Positions 22,510-33,626 of a stretch of DNA of 64,000 nt are shown piece after piece. How positions within the stretch are numbered: the first letter of the stretch is position 1; each line of letters opens with the position of its first letter. The DNA is from Parasitella parasitica. Its lineage: Eukaryota; Mucoromycota; Mucoromycetes; Mucorales; Mucoraceae. The stretch covers positions 207,436 through 271,435 of the forward strand of contig MU619243.1 in the NCBI GenBank assembly GCA_025201805.1, in the 5' to 3' direction. Under the pieces are notes generated by a model. That model saw nothing but the letters and a program-made list of their open reading frames with translations. It did no database searches and was not told the DNA's origin. The translations under genes were made by a program, and so were the position numbers.

Positions 22510-24104
22510 ATGGAAGATTCAAACGAGTTCTTCAAGCTTGATTATGCACCGTTTTTCAGCGATATCGACTGGAACGAAAGCCAATCTACCGGCAACTCTT
22601 TTATACCCATGGTATTTGACCAGCAAAAGATACCACCTTCTTATCAGCACCAACCATTTCAACGAAGACGCAGCTCATCCGTTGATTTACCGATAAATCC
22701 GCTCTACTCCAATACAAACAGATTTATGATGGGAACGAATGAAACAACCATACATGAGGAAGACCCTCAGCTTCATCCTGCTTTTAAAGTAGGCTCTTCT
22801 GCAGTGAGTGTTCTTTTTTTTTCTTCTCAGTTTTGATATGCAGCTTCCTAATCCCATAAAACCTAGACACTCGAATTTCCAGCAGCAAGCAACAACTTTA
22901 ACGTTAGTAATTTGTTTGCGAACGCTATTGCCGGTGGATCCCCTTCTCTATCCACATGCTCTTCCACGAATAATGATGAAAATATGATATCACCTCCGTT
23001 GAGCCAAGCACTTTTAGCACCATCATCACTACCACAGCAACAGCATCAGCATCAGCATCAGCATCAGCAACAGCAACAGCAACAGCAGCATCAGCAGCAT
23101 CAGCAGCATCAGCACCAGCATCAGCATCAGCACCAGCACCAGCAACAACCACAGCCACAGCCACAAATCCAAAAGAAACCTTCTCCTCCCACCCAAGCAT
23201 CGCAACAACAAACAATCACTTTTTTCCCAGAACTGCATCGTACCTCTTACAATTCCATCTTGGGCAAGCAACTCAAGCAACATCAAAAGAGAAGAAGATC
23301 CTCATCACTACCGCCTGTTTTCCACAACTACAATAACAATAACAACAACAACAAGACTGCGACAAAGCCTACACCCTTAATTTTTACCCAGATACAAGTG
23401 ACGGACCCTACTCCCATTCACCATACCCAAAAGGCTGCCAAGGTGGACAGTCGTCCGATCGCTATCGAAAGAGTGCCGAAAAAAGAAAAAGTAGCGGCTC
23501 CTGTGATCAGCGACCCTGTTGAAAAGCAAAGAAAGCTGGATGACGCATTGGCCAACGTCAACTTTGAAGATGTTACAGTGGCAGAGTTGAAGGAAATGCT
23601 CAGAGAACGTGGTTTATCAAGTTCAGGCAAAAAAGCTGTACTGACAGGTCGGCTTCGGGACGCCCGTGATAAACTGCTTGGCAACCAAGTGAAAAGAGAC
23701 CATTTCTCCACCTCTCCTGCTATTCAGGGCATAGCTGACATGTCTATTCACTCGCCTTGTCCACCCAATATCTTCTCTCCAATGCAAGATTCCATTATTC
23801 ACCCATCAGAAACCGCAACAAATTCAAACTATCACTATCAACAGAACGCAGCGGCGGGTCCTGACCAGCCTGCAAACGATTTAGATATTAATGGTATGTT
23901 GAATGCACATGAACAAAAAAAAACAAAGGGGGGAAGGAGTTTATTAATTGTGCTCTATCAGATTTGTTCGATTTTGATACTATGCTTGATGGTAATGCAG
24001 TTTTATTTCCACCAGCATCACAGCAGCAGCAACAGCAAGAGCAATGGGAGTCTGATTGGGACCAAAGCAAACTCGATCTTTTTTTGACTGGACTAGTGGA
24101 ATAA
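22510..24104 (+). CDS. SAP-domain protein with Gln/His-rich region, candidate transcription regulator
   Basis: Three exons (22510-22803, 22867-23893, 23962-24104) give 487 residues. One SAP domain lies at about 331-368 (VTVAELKEMLRERGLSSSGK, then KAVLTGRLRDARDKL), the helix-turn-helix motif that binds AT-rich scaffold DNA and is found in MRTF/myocardin-type coactivators and chromatin proteins. Before it lie a Gln/His tract (about 156-196, encoded by CAN codons) and an Asn run near 255. A phosphosite-like RRRSSS occurs twice, near residues 54 and 238. The C-terminus is acidic and hydrophobic (DLFDFDTMLDG, then WESDWDQSKLDLFLTGL), as in activation domains. The role in transcription is inferred from this layout. 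Its last 12 bases overlap the LipB coding end on the other strand. Confidence 0.82.
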
Positions 24105-25020
24105 TTTACCAAGCAATTCTCTTGGTAATACTTTAGTTGCTTCGACAGGTACTAGAGATTTTTGAAATAAACTTTCAAAACTCTTCACCAAGTTGTGTAT
24201 CACATCTTGAGGGCTTGTTTGTTTTTGTGTTTCTTTGCTAATAGATGTAACAAACTTGTCAGATAATCCACAGGGCACGATTTGGTCAAACCAACCGAGA
24301 TCCACATTGCAGTTCAGTGCTAATCCGTGGCTGCTGACATAGCGCTGTAGATGGACCCCTAAAGCTGCAATTTTCGCATCTTGACCTACCCAAACTCCAG
24401 TATTTTCAGTTGTATTTGCCTTGACGTCATATTTAGCACAACAGTCTATAATAGTCTTTTCTAATCTTGATACATAGCATCGGACAGTAAGCTTTCGTAT
24501 TACAAGATTAGAATATAGGAGAGAAAATAAACACCCCCCCCCTCCCCTCTCTCCTCCCCCTTTCGATAGATTAAATATTTCTTACTTGATAATCTCTCAC
24601 ATCCAGGATAGGGTAGGCAATAAGCTGCCCAGGACCATGGAATGTAATTTGTCCTCCTCGCATTGTTTCGTAATAATCAGCCCCAAGTCTTCGCAGTCTA
24701 TTCTCCTCTTCCAATTCAGTTTTGCCTCGAATTCTTCGACCAGCTGTAAATGTAGGTGGGTGCTCCAAGAAGCAGATCATGTCAGCAGGATCAGACGTCT
24801 CCAAAGTTTGCTGTGTGATTTGATGACGCCTTGAAACTAGGTATGATTGTAGTTCCAATGCAGCATCATATTTGACCAAACCGGGTAATGTCAAATAACC
24901 AATTGGTTTATCATTCAAAGGCTTCACCAAGGGCCCTTGGCAAGAGCTTTCGGCTACAGCAGTAGAATATGAGAATCGCTGCAGTGGTTGTGCTAGCCGT
25001 GCCAAAGATCTGGTGATCAT
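24093..25020 (-). CDS. LIP2: Mitochondrial lipoyl(octanoyl) transferase (LipB/Lip2)
   Basis: Two exons (25020-24586, 24491-24093) give 277 residues. The enzyme moves octanoate from mitochondrial acyl-carrier protein to apo-lipoyl proteins (GCV-H, then the 2-oxoacid dehydrogenases). An N-terminal Arg/Ser-rich mitochondrial presequence is present. The LipB signature RGGQITFHGPGQL is at about 121-133. The catalytic Lys is expected at K185 (DAKIAALG), followed by SSHGLALN, and the catalytic Cys at C219 (IVPCGL). The intron (24585-24492) holds a strongly G-rich stretch on the sense strand. The ATG lies 10 bases from the N gap, so an upstream leader or longer N-terminus cannot be judged. The 3' end overlaps the SAP-domain gene. 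Confidence 0.93.
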
Positions 25021-25667
25021 TGTATATCGANNNNNNNNNNAAAAAGAAGCCGAGAAATCAAGTATTTGTAATCAAGAGAAAAAATTTAGTTTTAATAAAC
25101 ACAGCCCTTAAATATTCCCTTTTATTCCAAAGCTTGCCTTTAAACTTTTGCATTCGAGTCCCCTTGATCCATGATTAGCAATGCTGGCCTTGCAGCGTTC
25201 GGCTGCCAAAGTACATGACTACATGTAGGCAATTTTCGCTAAACTACATGTTAATCGGGGACAAGTTGCGTTACGTCCCATTGTCGATTTAAAAGGCAAT
25301 ATCACGGGAAGGAGCCGAAATGTTAGGGCGAACTCAAGTAAAAGTATACGCGCACATCCGTTAAAACGATTTGGAATACATCTACCTACAAAAAAAGAAT
25401 AGATGTCAGCAACGCTTACTAAATGTTAGAAAGTAATCTCTTCAAAGCTCAAGAGCTGGCAGAAAATTGCTCGAAAATCTGTTGATTGTTTCTCGTCATA
25501 TTCTCTGTGCAAAAAAGTCAGAAAAGAGTATGCACTTGGCTTTTTATTCACTTTGCTGATAGAGAACTTTGACCACTTTACTTTTTCTTGTATTGAATTC
25601 TTACTGCCCGTCTAGCAGGAAAATCAAGCTTTTTGAAAGCCCAAGAAAATCAGATGCACGATATGTG

Positions 25668-25698
<31 letters not shown>

Positions 25699-27876
25699 CA
25701 GTGATACAGCAGTTTACAACACAACACGGCAATAACGTCAACCGAGGACAAGTTTTCTATACTAAAATAAAAGCTCTAGAGAGGCGAACAATCACTTGAT
25801 TAACTTGGTTTAAGAAAGTCCTGAGCTCAGAAGAGCTTACAAAAATCATGCAAAACTTCAGACTCGTCTTCACCATGCAAAAATAACCAGTGATATCATC
25901 GCCGCTGTTGTTACATCTGAGAGACAAAGAACGACAAGTTTAAATGAATATTACCATTTACACAATACCATTTGGTTAATTTCTAGAACACCCAATGCTC
26001 TGATGCTTTCGTGTGCCAAATTGAAACCAACCATGTCCACCAACCTTCTTCTGTATGATAGTCGATACAACTCTTTCATACATCCTTACAGTGCAAATTT
26101 TCATCTCTCATTCTTTTACGCATCAGATGTTACTAACCTATTATTCTCGAAACAATATTGAAGTCCACCTTCCTTTATTTCATCTGAATTAACTTCTTAA
26201 AAGCTTCGTTACGCTCTCAGATGTATGACAATTTATGCTATCGCAGAGATATGGACATTGTAAACATATAAAGCTCTACCCAAACTAAAGGTCTTAGGTT
26301 GACTGTGGACGTGATGCGACTAATGACAATTTCCCAGCGTTGGGAGATTTGTTGGCAGATGCCAGCTATATAGTGCTTCCACCGTCAATTGGATCAATTT
26401 TAGAAAGAATTCGATGATGAGACTTTTTTTCTTTTACATATCGTGGAATTGAAAGTTTTAACAATATTTAGAGCTACAGATAAAAAAAAAAAAAGAAACT
26501 GGATGAAAGTAAGTATCAATCTGTATGTACGACATTTTACTTCAGTCATATGATAAAATTTGCTTTCATCAAACAGAAAAATAAGACAATTAGCCACATT
26601 AAGTGCATATTTGTCACTAATATACATAAATCTTGTATCTGTGAATATTTATTATTGACTGAGGGCAAATTCTTTCATTGACGATGAGTATACTGATGCA
26701 GTCTATTGTTAGACTTGTGGAAATGTGCCTCTAGTAGTCCTCTTATTACCGAATGACTAGAATTTTAGATGGAAGCAAACGCTGGGTGTGTTTGTAGTAA
26801 GGGGAGGGGATACACAGCTAATCTCTCGTAATACTACTAAGCACAGGATTTTTGTCACCGTCATTAATACCAGTTTTAAAATATCATCATACTCAAGAAA
26901 ACTTGCTTCAAACACCAAGAACCTTGCGCAATCAACAATATTCATATGCATATCACAATTATAATTCTTGATTTCAATAAGCTGTTTTAACCAGCAACAG
27001 CACCGTCACCACAATCCACCCAAATTCGGTGTATAGTTTGCAATATGTAAATCAGTAGACCTAAATATGTATTTGAAAAACTTTTGCTATTAACTAGTCG
27101 AGTATGACACATAATATAATACTTATATTGTTATGTACAACTTCATATTGCTAAAGTCAAGATAGAAAGACTCTCTGCCACTACACCATAGAGTTAAGTC
27201 TTAGGTGTGAGCCATTTATCCCTAAATGTTCCTTCGACAAAGAAGTGTACGAAGTAGAGCATTAGCAGAGGGTTGAGTGCACGATATCTATTCGCTGTTG
27301 AAGGAATAGCCAAGATGACACCCATGTCTTTCATCAAAGAAGCTCTCTGCCACTACACCATAGAGTTGAGTCTTAGGTGTGAGCCATTTATCCCTAAATG
27401 TTCCTTCGACAAAGAAGTGTACGAAGTAGAGCATTAGCAGAGGGTTGAGTGCACGATATCTATTCACTGTTGAAGGAATAGCCAAGATGACACCCATGCT
27501 TCTTTGTTATGACTTTACAATATGAAATGCAAAAATTCATTCAATTATACACGTTCTTTTCTTGTCTTAAATTACACCAAATCTATAACTATACGGAATT
27601 ACATCAGTATTGTCAAGAGGAATAAGTCTGTAGGAATTCTTGTTTCGTGATTTACTTACACTGTCGATTAAAAAAATCCGATGTGTCGCCACGAACTTTT
27701 TTGTTTGGAAGAAAAAGTGTACTCTTATAAAGAAGAATGGAATACGTCGTCATTATGAAAGAAAGAAAAAGTGACGTATTTTTAGCGTGACTTTTTTCCC
27801 GCGTTCATGCAAAATGGCAGCACCCTTTTTTTAAATTTTATTATAATGTCAATATTTAGGCTCTTATTTAAAGACA
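25021..27876. other. Assembly gap and gene-poor region
   Basis: Ten N at 25031-25040 mark a contig join of unknown real length. The following 2.8 kb are AT-rich with homopolymers (T-run at about 25668-25694). No gene, tRNA or element end could be supported apart from the 156-bp duplication at 27171-27498. The last 100 bases (a TATTTAAAG-like stretch at 27865) probably belong to the promoter of the gene at 27877. Confidence 0.5.
27171..27498. repeat. Direct duplication of 156 bp, two copies
   Basis: Copy 1 (27171-27326) and copy 2 (27343-27498) are identical by eye except for two transitions. They are separated by a 16-bp spacer that is itself nearly palindromic (CTTT...AAAG). On the minus strand the unit reads openly across most of its length (AIPSTVNRYRALNPLLMLYF, then FRDKWLTPKTQLYGVVAE), which looks like protein rather than random sequence. 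It may be a duplicated piece of a mobile-element or gene relic. Confidence 0.85.
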
Positions 27877-29574
27877 ATGACTAAACGAAAAGCAAAGAGT
27901 GAAAATACTTATTCAATTTGGCTTGAGTCTGCATCTAAACTTGTCCCTCCTTACGATTATTTTGCATTTGCGGAATTAGCAAACAATAGCGAATCATTGA
28001 CTAATTCTTCATACCATCAATTGTTGCTAAAAGCTTTATCGCAAGCAAGCATGACCAATACCAACAATATAACTAGTGCTATTAACGAGTACAAGGTAAA
28101 TCTGAATTTGACTTAAAATAATAGTTTATTTAAACCAAAGCTTTTTTTAGAACCGTAATGTAGTAAATAGTGCCTTCAGTAAAAGTTATACAGAATATTG
28201 GAACGCCAGGTCCTCATCAGTCAGCAGCACCCATTTACGTGAGGAGTCGACAAGCATCATTAACGAAGTTCAAGACAGTATTTTTAGCACCATAAGAAAG
28301 AGAGTGAGTACTTGAAACTTTTTTTTATTGGCTGCTATATTCAAACTAACTGACAACCTGATAGATTAAAGCAACCCTTGCTTCAGAAGACGACGCCTCT
28401 GAGTCTTCTTCTAGTAACAACAAAAATACGTCTGCAGAGGAATTTGATATTGCTAATCATTTGAATGAAGGGAATACTCAATTCAAGCTGTAAGTGTGTT
28501 CATTTTCAAATATGTAGTAAAGAATATATTTATAATGTCTTTTTCTAAAAGATTCACTGGTTCCTCTCTTCTAAACCTTGATGATGAGAGACTCACAGGT
28601 CTTGTTGACGAAGAAATCCTACAAGAAATCAAAGTTGCTACTGATTTGCCTCCTTTTCAGCTTAGTGAAGCGGCTACTACGCTCCTAGCTAAAATTGGAG
28701 AGTCTGTTCCAAGTTCGCGCAAGTTACGAGGTATCATTCGAAAGAACACAGGAGAAAACAATGACTTTGATTTGATGGAAATGTACGATATTAACTTTAT
28801 TGAGACCCTTTCGAATCACTAGTATGTAAAGATTTTATCAGCGTATAGTGCTCATTTAACTCCTTTTTTTACAGCTTAAATTTAATGGATAGTCCTTCAA
28901 GTCCTTTGCTTAGCACACAACTAGAAAGAACGGCAGCTGTTAATACTACAATTATCGTTCTTAGCAATTTATTTATTGATGTGAACGATGTAATAGGTCT
29001 TAAATGGTGAATATTAATATATATATTACTTTAATAAGACATGTTACAAATGGTTTCTTTTTTGATAGGTATGAGGTACGCACCCACATGACCGAAAATC
29101 AAAAATGGGATGGAGTTGGATTTAGTATCAACAACAAAAAACTAACACCTGTATTAATCGAGTTCTCTGGAGGGATTAAAGTTAATAACAATGATACAAA
29201 AGAAAATCACGATGTGGTTAAGCTATCTTCTGCTTGTAAAAGATCAATCGATTACATTACGGCTACAACTGACTTAACTGTACCAGTACCCGAGTATGTT
29301 GTAAGATTCTACGGTACGTAAATTTTATTAGTAGGTTTTATTTGGCGTGCACTAATTTGATGTTGCTTTTATAGACGCTCATATCTACTTTGAATCAGTT
29401 ATTAAGTTAGATGAAAATTTCTATGTCCGCAGAACGTATACAGTAGTACCAATTCCCAGTAGGCCTGCTTTGCTTCAACAATTTCTAGCTAAAACAGAGG
29501 ATATGTATCAATGGAGAAATGCAGTAATCACTTTAATTAAGATCGTTGATGAAAAACAAATGCATTACCATTAG
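27877..29574 (+). CDS. Unidentified protein with a possible PD-(D/E)XK-like fold
   Basis: Seven exons (27877-28095, 28151-28303, 28365-28489, 28552-28821, 28875-29006, 29069-29313, 29375-29574) join in frame to 447 residues. The N-terminal half is Ser/Asn-rich with a polar tract near 135-150. The C-terminal half carries an ordered region: RTAAVNTTIIVLSNLFID, then KWDGVGFSINNKKLTPVLIE with FSGG next. D314 and E331, each at the end of a likely strand and followed by a Gly-Gly turn and a basic/acidic helix, resemble the D...ExS/K core of PD-(D/E)XK nucleases. That assignment is inference from pattern, not from a match. I recall similar anonymous proteins in mucoralean genomes but cannot name the family. 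A small exon-rich gene with an intact frame argues against a decaying transposon copy. Confidence 0.65.
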
Positions 29575-30110
29575 CTTTAGTAGTCTCCACCCTCCCATAT
29601 ACATTTCTATTGCTAGTTTAAAAAATATCAACCAAAGATAACCAAAAAATAAAGAAATGTGTAATATTTGAAAGGTTGCTATAAGTAGATTTATAGTTGA
29701 AATGGATGTTTCTTTATTGTTATAAACTGTTAAGGTATTTAAACTAAATGATATTGCTATGGATTCGGGCATGAAGTTTGAATTGTCTGCGGGCATGGAA
29801 TATATATGGCAGTTGTATTGATGCATACTGACTTTGTCAGGTGTTCTCAGAAAGATGACCAATTGACGCTGGAAGCACTGTAGAAAACTTGGATCTCTGA
29901 ACATGGGCATTCCTGCACAACCATTTTAAGCATTTCTCTGCCCCCCCCCCTCTCCCCCAGCCCTGGGTTTAATAAAAAAAAAATTTTTTTCCATTGTATA
30001 TTCCAGTTTGCTGGCATTGGATTAACAGAAGTGGAGAAAAAAGCAAGGAGCCCTCCACAATTCACTGTTCTTTTTTTCTTTATTTCGTATCACATCAAAA
30101 AACAAAAGAT
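29575..30110. promoter_or_regulatory. Intergenic region upstream of cytochrome c heme lyase
   Basis: 536 bp holding a C-run (29941-29958, 10 C followed by TCTCCCCC), then T- and A-runs, then the heme-lyase leader. No gene is seen. The C-run places a G-rich stretch on the opposite strand. Confidence 0.4.
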
Positions 30111-31043
30111 ATGTCTATTGATTCCAACACCAAAACTCCTGCTACTGAGGGACCCAGCTGTCCTATGCCAAAAAAGCAACAAGAAGACGGACCAAGTTGC
30201 CCGATGCCCAGAAAACAAGAACAAGACGGGCCCAGCTGCCCAATGCCTATAAAACAAGAAGAGGGGCCTAGCTGCCCAATGCCCAAGAAATCAGAGCCCA
30301 AACCTGCATCATCTATTCCTCCTGGCTGTCCTATGCACAAGGCCGACGGGGATGAAATCAACAAACTCAACATGATGCCAGATCTCACCCAAACCCCTCA
30401 AAGTGACCAAGAAATCAAATTAGGTACGGAGCGTGTTATCTCATCCATTCCAAAAGCCAAAGGGAGCGGCTCGAAATGGGAATATCCTAGTCCCCAGCAG
30501 TTTTACAACGCATTGAGAAGAAAGGGCTGGGAAACACCTGAGGAAGAGATTGAAACAATGGTTGATATTCACAACTTTTTGAATGAAGAGGCTTGGCAGG
30601 AAGTACTTCAATGGGAGTCCAAGTACAAGTGGTAAGTAAATATGGTATTCTTTTTTTTTTTTTTTTTGCTTCAAAATTGGAGGGAGTTGCTAAAGATCTG
30701 TTGCAGTGATTGTGCTGAGGATCCTTACTTGTCAAAATTCCAAGGCAGACCCCGAGAACTAACACCCAAGGCAAGATGGCATTCATTTTTTGGCTCTCCC
30801 AAGCCCTTTGATAGACATGATTGGTACATTAGTCGTTGTGGACAATCGAGAAGATATGTCATTGATTATTATGAAGCGCCTGAAGAGATACCTGGTGTGC
30901 CAGTTTTCAATTTAGATGTACGTCCAGCGTTAGATGACGTTGAAAGCGTGATGGTTAGATTCAAGGAAGCAGCCAAAGTCAAGTGGGAGCAATGGTTCCC
31001 AACTTCTGCTGCTTCCACCAGCGAAAACAGCAAATCTTCTTGA
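30111..31043 (+). CDS. CYC3: Holocytochrome c synthase (cytochrome c heme lyase) with five CPM motifs
   Basis: Two exons (30111-30631, 30707-31043) give 285 residues. The enzyme joins heme to apocytochrome c in the mitochondrial intermembrane space. The catalytic part shows WEYPSPQQFYNALRRKGWE, HNFLNEEAWQEVLQWE, the heme-ligand region PFDRHDWYI and RYVIDYYEAP. The N-terminus contains five Cys-Pro-Met heme-regulatory motifs (C17, C30, C43, C55, C73), four of them in near-identical GPSCPMP units spaced 12-13 residues apart. Yeast and human enzymes have one or two such CP motifs. The start at 30111 gives the typical short N-terminus; an upstream in-frame extension lacks conservation and is ignored. 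Confidence 0.95.
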
Positions 31044-31374
31044 TTTGCTTTACTCATATATCCCCCCCCCCCTCCTCCCTCCCTTTTCTGTTTGTTTCTT
31101 TCACTTGACACGGAAACTATTTAATTTTGGTATGCTATAGAATTGGCTTATTTAATCCCCAGCCAACCCGGTAAAATAAATAAGATCAACTAAATTCAGT
31201 TATCTGGTAGCAAATACATTTTCATGTATTTTCGTATGGCAATCTGGTCAGCCAACAGGGTCTGCATTTCGGATCATGTAAATTGCCCAAACTTGTTTTA
31301 ATTTCACCAATACTTTATTCAATTGAAAAAGCAATTTCACCACAAATCCAATTTACACACACAGTCCTCTCCTC
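31044..31374. other. Convergent 3' region between CYC3 and verprolin
   Basis: 331 bp with a C-run and CCTCC repeats at 31062-31083, directly after the CYC3 stop. It should hold both 3' UTRs. AATAAA-like motifs occur on both strands. No gene is seen. Confidence 0.4.
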
Positions 31375-32984
31375 TCAATATAGCCTAGCATAATTTAATG
31401 GGTAGCCTGTGGATGGTGCAGGATTAGACAAACTACAGATACATGTATACACCCTAAACATAACTTACTATTTCCTTTCTGTTCCCCACTTGGATAAACA
31501 TGGCGTTTTTTAGTGAATCTAGCTCTTGGTGGAGGCAAGTCGGACGTCGGCCTAAATGTAAATCTTCCTCCCCCTTCTGTCAATGGAACTTGCTGTTGCT
31601 GAGATGCATTAGATGCAAGAGGTGGCAGCGGTGTGGAGGGCGAGGATGTGGATATGGTCGATTGTCCAGGTGTGCGTGGCTTATTAATTATATTGCTTTG
31701 GAATGTACTCGGTGGAGGTGGTAGTGGAGATCTAGGCGGTGTCGCTAATGGAGAATTGCGCTGCACTGAAAATCCAACTGAGGGCGGTTGTTGTGGTGCC
31801 ACTGGAATTGTCGATTTATTTACAGGCATTGGAGGTGGTGCTACTGCTGCTGGTGGCGGTGGTGGTGGTGGTGGTGGCGGTGCTGGAGGAGGGGATACTT
31901 TTCTGCTATTTCCACCCATCACGGTAGGTGGTGGAGGAGGGGGTGCCGCCGGTACGGATGGTGAAACGTTATTGCTACTGCCGAATGGAGATTTGGGAAT
32001 GGCAGGTGGTTGAGCATTGGAGGAAGATCGAGGTCTTCCCCTTGCGAGACTAGGAGGCACAGCCAAACTAGGGTTTGATGGGATGGAAGGGATTGGAGCC
32101 GTTGGTCTAACAGGAAGACCAAATTTGGGAGAAGGTGTTATTCCTTTGAAAGAACTGGAGCCGGGGAGTGTTCTTGAGCCAACTGGCGGTGATGGCACTG
32201 ACCTTGGAGGGGGAGGAGGCACAGGTTTCTGTGGAGAGCTGTTGGATCTAGAACGGCCAGGCACTGGGGGAGCCAATGAAGCCTGAGTCTTTGGAGGCAC
32301 GCCTGCTGCAATAAATCCTGGAGCTGGAGGTGGAGGTGGAGGTGCAGGTACAGGCGCAGGCGCAGGCGCAGAGTTAAATGGTGGGATTGGCGGTGTCCTC
32401 CCAGGGATGGGAGGTGGAGCTTTGAAATTCTTTGGCAATGTATTGTAGCTAGATACAGTGTTATTACTGGATGCTGGAGGACCATTTCTGCCTGGTGGCC
32501 GCGGAGGTGTTGACGTTGGCGAAGAAGGAGCTAAGCATATCCACAAATAGAGTTAGTAAGTGATAAGCTGCTTACACCCAATTCGCCCGTATTTCATACC
32601 TGCTTCTTCTCGACCAGTACTTACAGCAGCTCCTCGTGTTTTTCGAAGCGTTGGCATGCCATTAGCAAAGAGCCCACCTAATTGGGGAGCTGTTGGAGCG
32701 TTATTGGGAACTGGTGGAGCTGAAGCTGTATGTAACATTGATGGCGGAGCGCCCATACCAGGCATTGGAGGTCTTGCCATGCCTCCAGCCGGTGGACCAC
32801 CGCTAGGTTTACCAACTGCAACGTTTTACTTTTAGCTCTCGACTTGGAAAACAAAAAAAAAAAACAAAAAAAAAAAAGCATCTGCTATGACCTTACCAGC
32901 TATAGCAGGTGCTGACCTGTCGTTTGTTTGAGCTTTCTTCAAGGCTTTGCCTTTTTGGATTTGAGACAAGAGTCCGGCATCCAT
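31375..32984 (-). CDS. VRP1: Verprolin/WIP, WASP-interacting actin regulator
   Basis: Four exons (32984-32897, 32815-32600, 32530-31469, 31406-31375) give about 465 residues. The N-terminal WH2 actin-binding motif is exact (LLSQIQKGKALKKAQTNDR). A long proline-rich region with PPPP runs and PxPP SH3 ligands follows. The C-terminal WASP-binding block is GRFTFRPTSDLPPPRARF followed by KHVYPSG-type residues (RHVYPSG). Verprolin keeps WASP stable and links it to actin at endocytic patches and the polarised tip. The final 32-nt exon was chosen because it gives GNSYPLNYARLY, resembling the conserved verprolin end. Reading through instead gives a Cys/His-rich tail with no family likeness. Strong Gly-rich open frames on the other strand are shadows of the proline codons. 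Confidence 0.9.
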
Positions 32985-33626
32985 TGTATATTGTATATTG
33001 TATGTATACACTAGAAAGAAGAAAGAGGAAAAAAGAAAAATGAGGACGACAACTGTTTTAATAGTTTGCCAAGCGTACTACCGTATTCGGTGAGCGGGGA
33101 TTACTGTGCTTGGGTTTAGTCAAACATAGCAGTAGTAGGCGAGTGTTATTGGTTGCTTTGTCCATGGTTTGCATTCAAAGCAGACTCTACCGAGCAAGTG
33201 GCTCATTGACTATGCATTCATTGTTAAATATCCTTTTTTTTTTATGTACTGCACAAAGCCGAGAGATTTTAATATTTACATGTAAATATAAAAGAATTTG
33301 GCAAATGACTATGCCATGTTTTCAAATGTCTGGGTGCGAGTTCTTGGCATTGTGTTCAAGGATCCGATAATCTTGCTTTCTTGCCATTGAGCTCAAGCTA
33401 CCGCAAACCAAAACGACGATCACGTTTGAATGGCAACATGAATAAAACTGACAAGAAGCACCCATTGAGAGCCGATGCATTCAGCGAAATACCATATAAA
33501 CTACAAGAGCTCGTAGACGGGTTTTCAAATGGACCTCCTAATGTCCACCTTGTAATTTGTATATAAATCAAAATTGTCGGATGGACGGCAGCCACCCTTT
33601 TTTCTTTCCATTCTCAACAGAAAAAT
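32985..33626. promoter_or_regulatory. Divergent promoter region between verprolin and POM33
   Basis: 642 bp between two divergent ATGs, rich in T- and A-runs. Short open frames on both strands have no recognisable content. The first 80 bases hold TTGTATAT repeats in the verprolin leader. Confidence 0.4.

Noticed and set aside
22925-23286. Ala/Asp- and Leu/Met-rich minus-strand frames
   Set aside because: They are shadows of the CAN-repeat (Gln/His) tract in the SAP-domain gene.
25155-25175. tRNA B-box-like ATTCGAGTCC
   Set aside because: No matching A box, acceptor stem or anticodon arm could be folded around it; the same word at 44380 also lacks a tRNA context.
31633-32286. Long Gly-rich open frames on the plus strand
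   Set aside because: They are the antisense reading of the proline-rich verprolin exon (CCN codons read as GGN); they have no start context or splice structure of their own.
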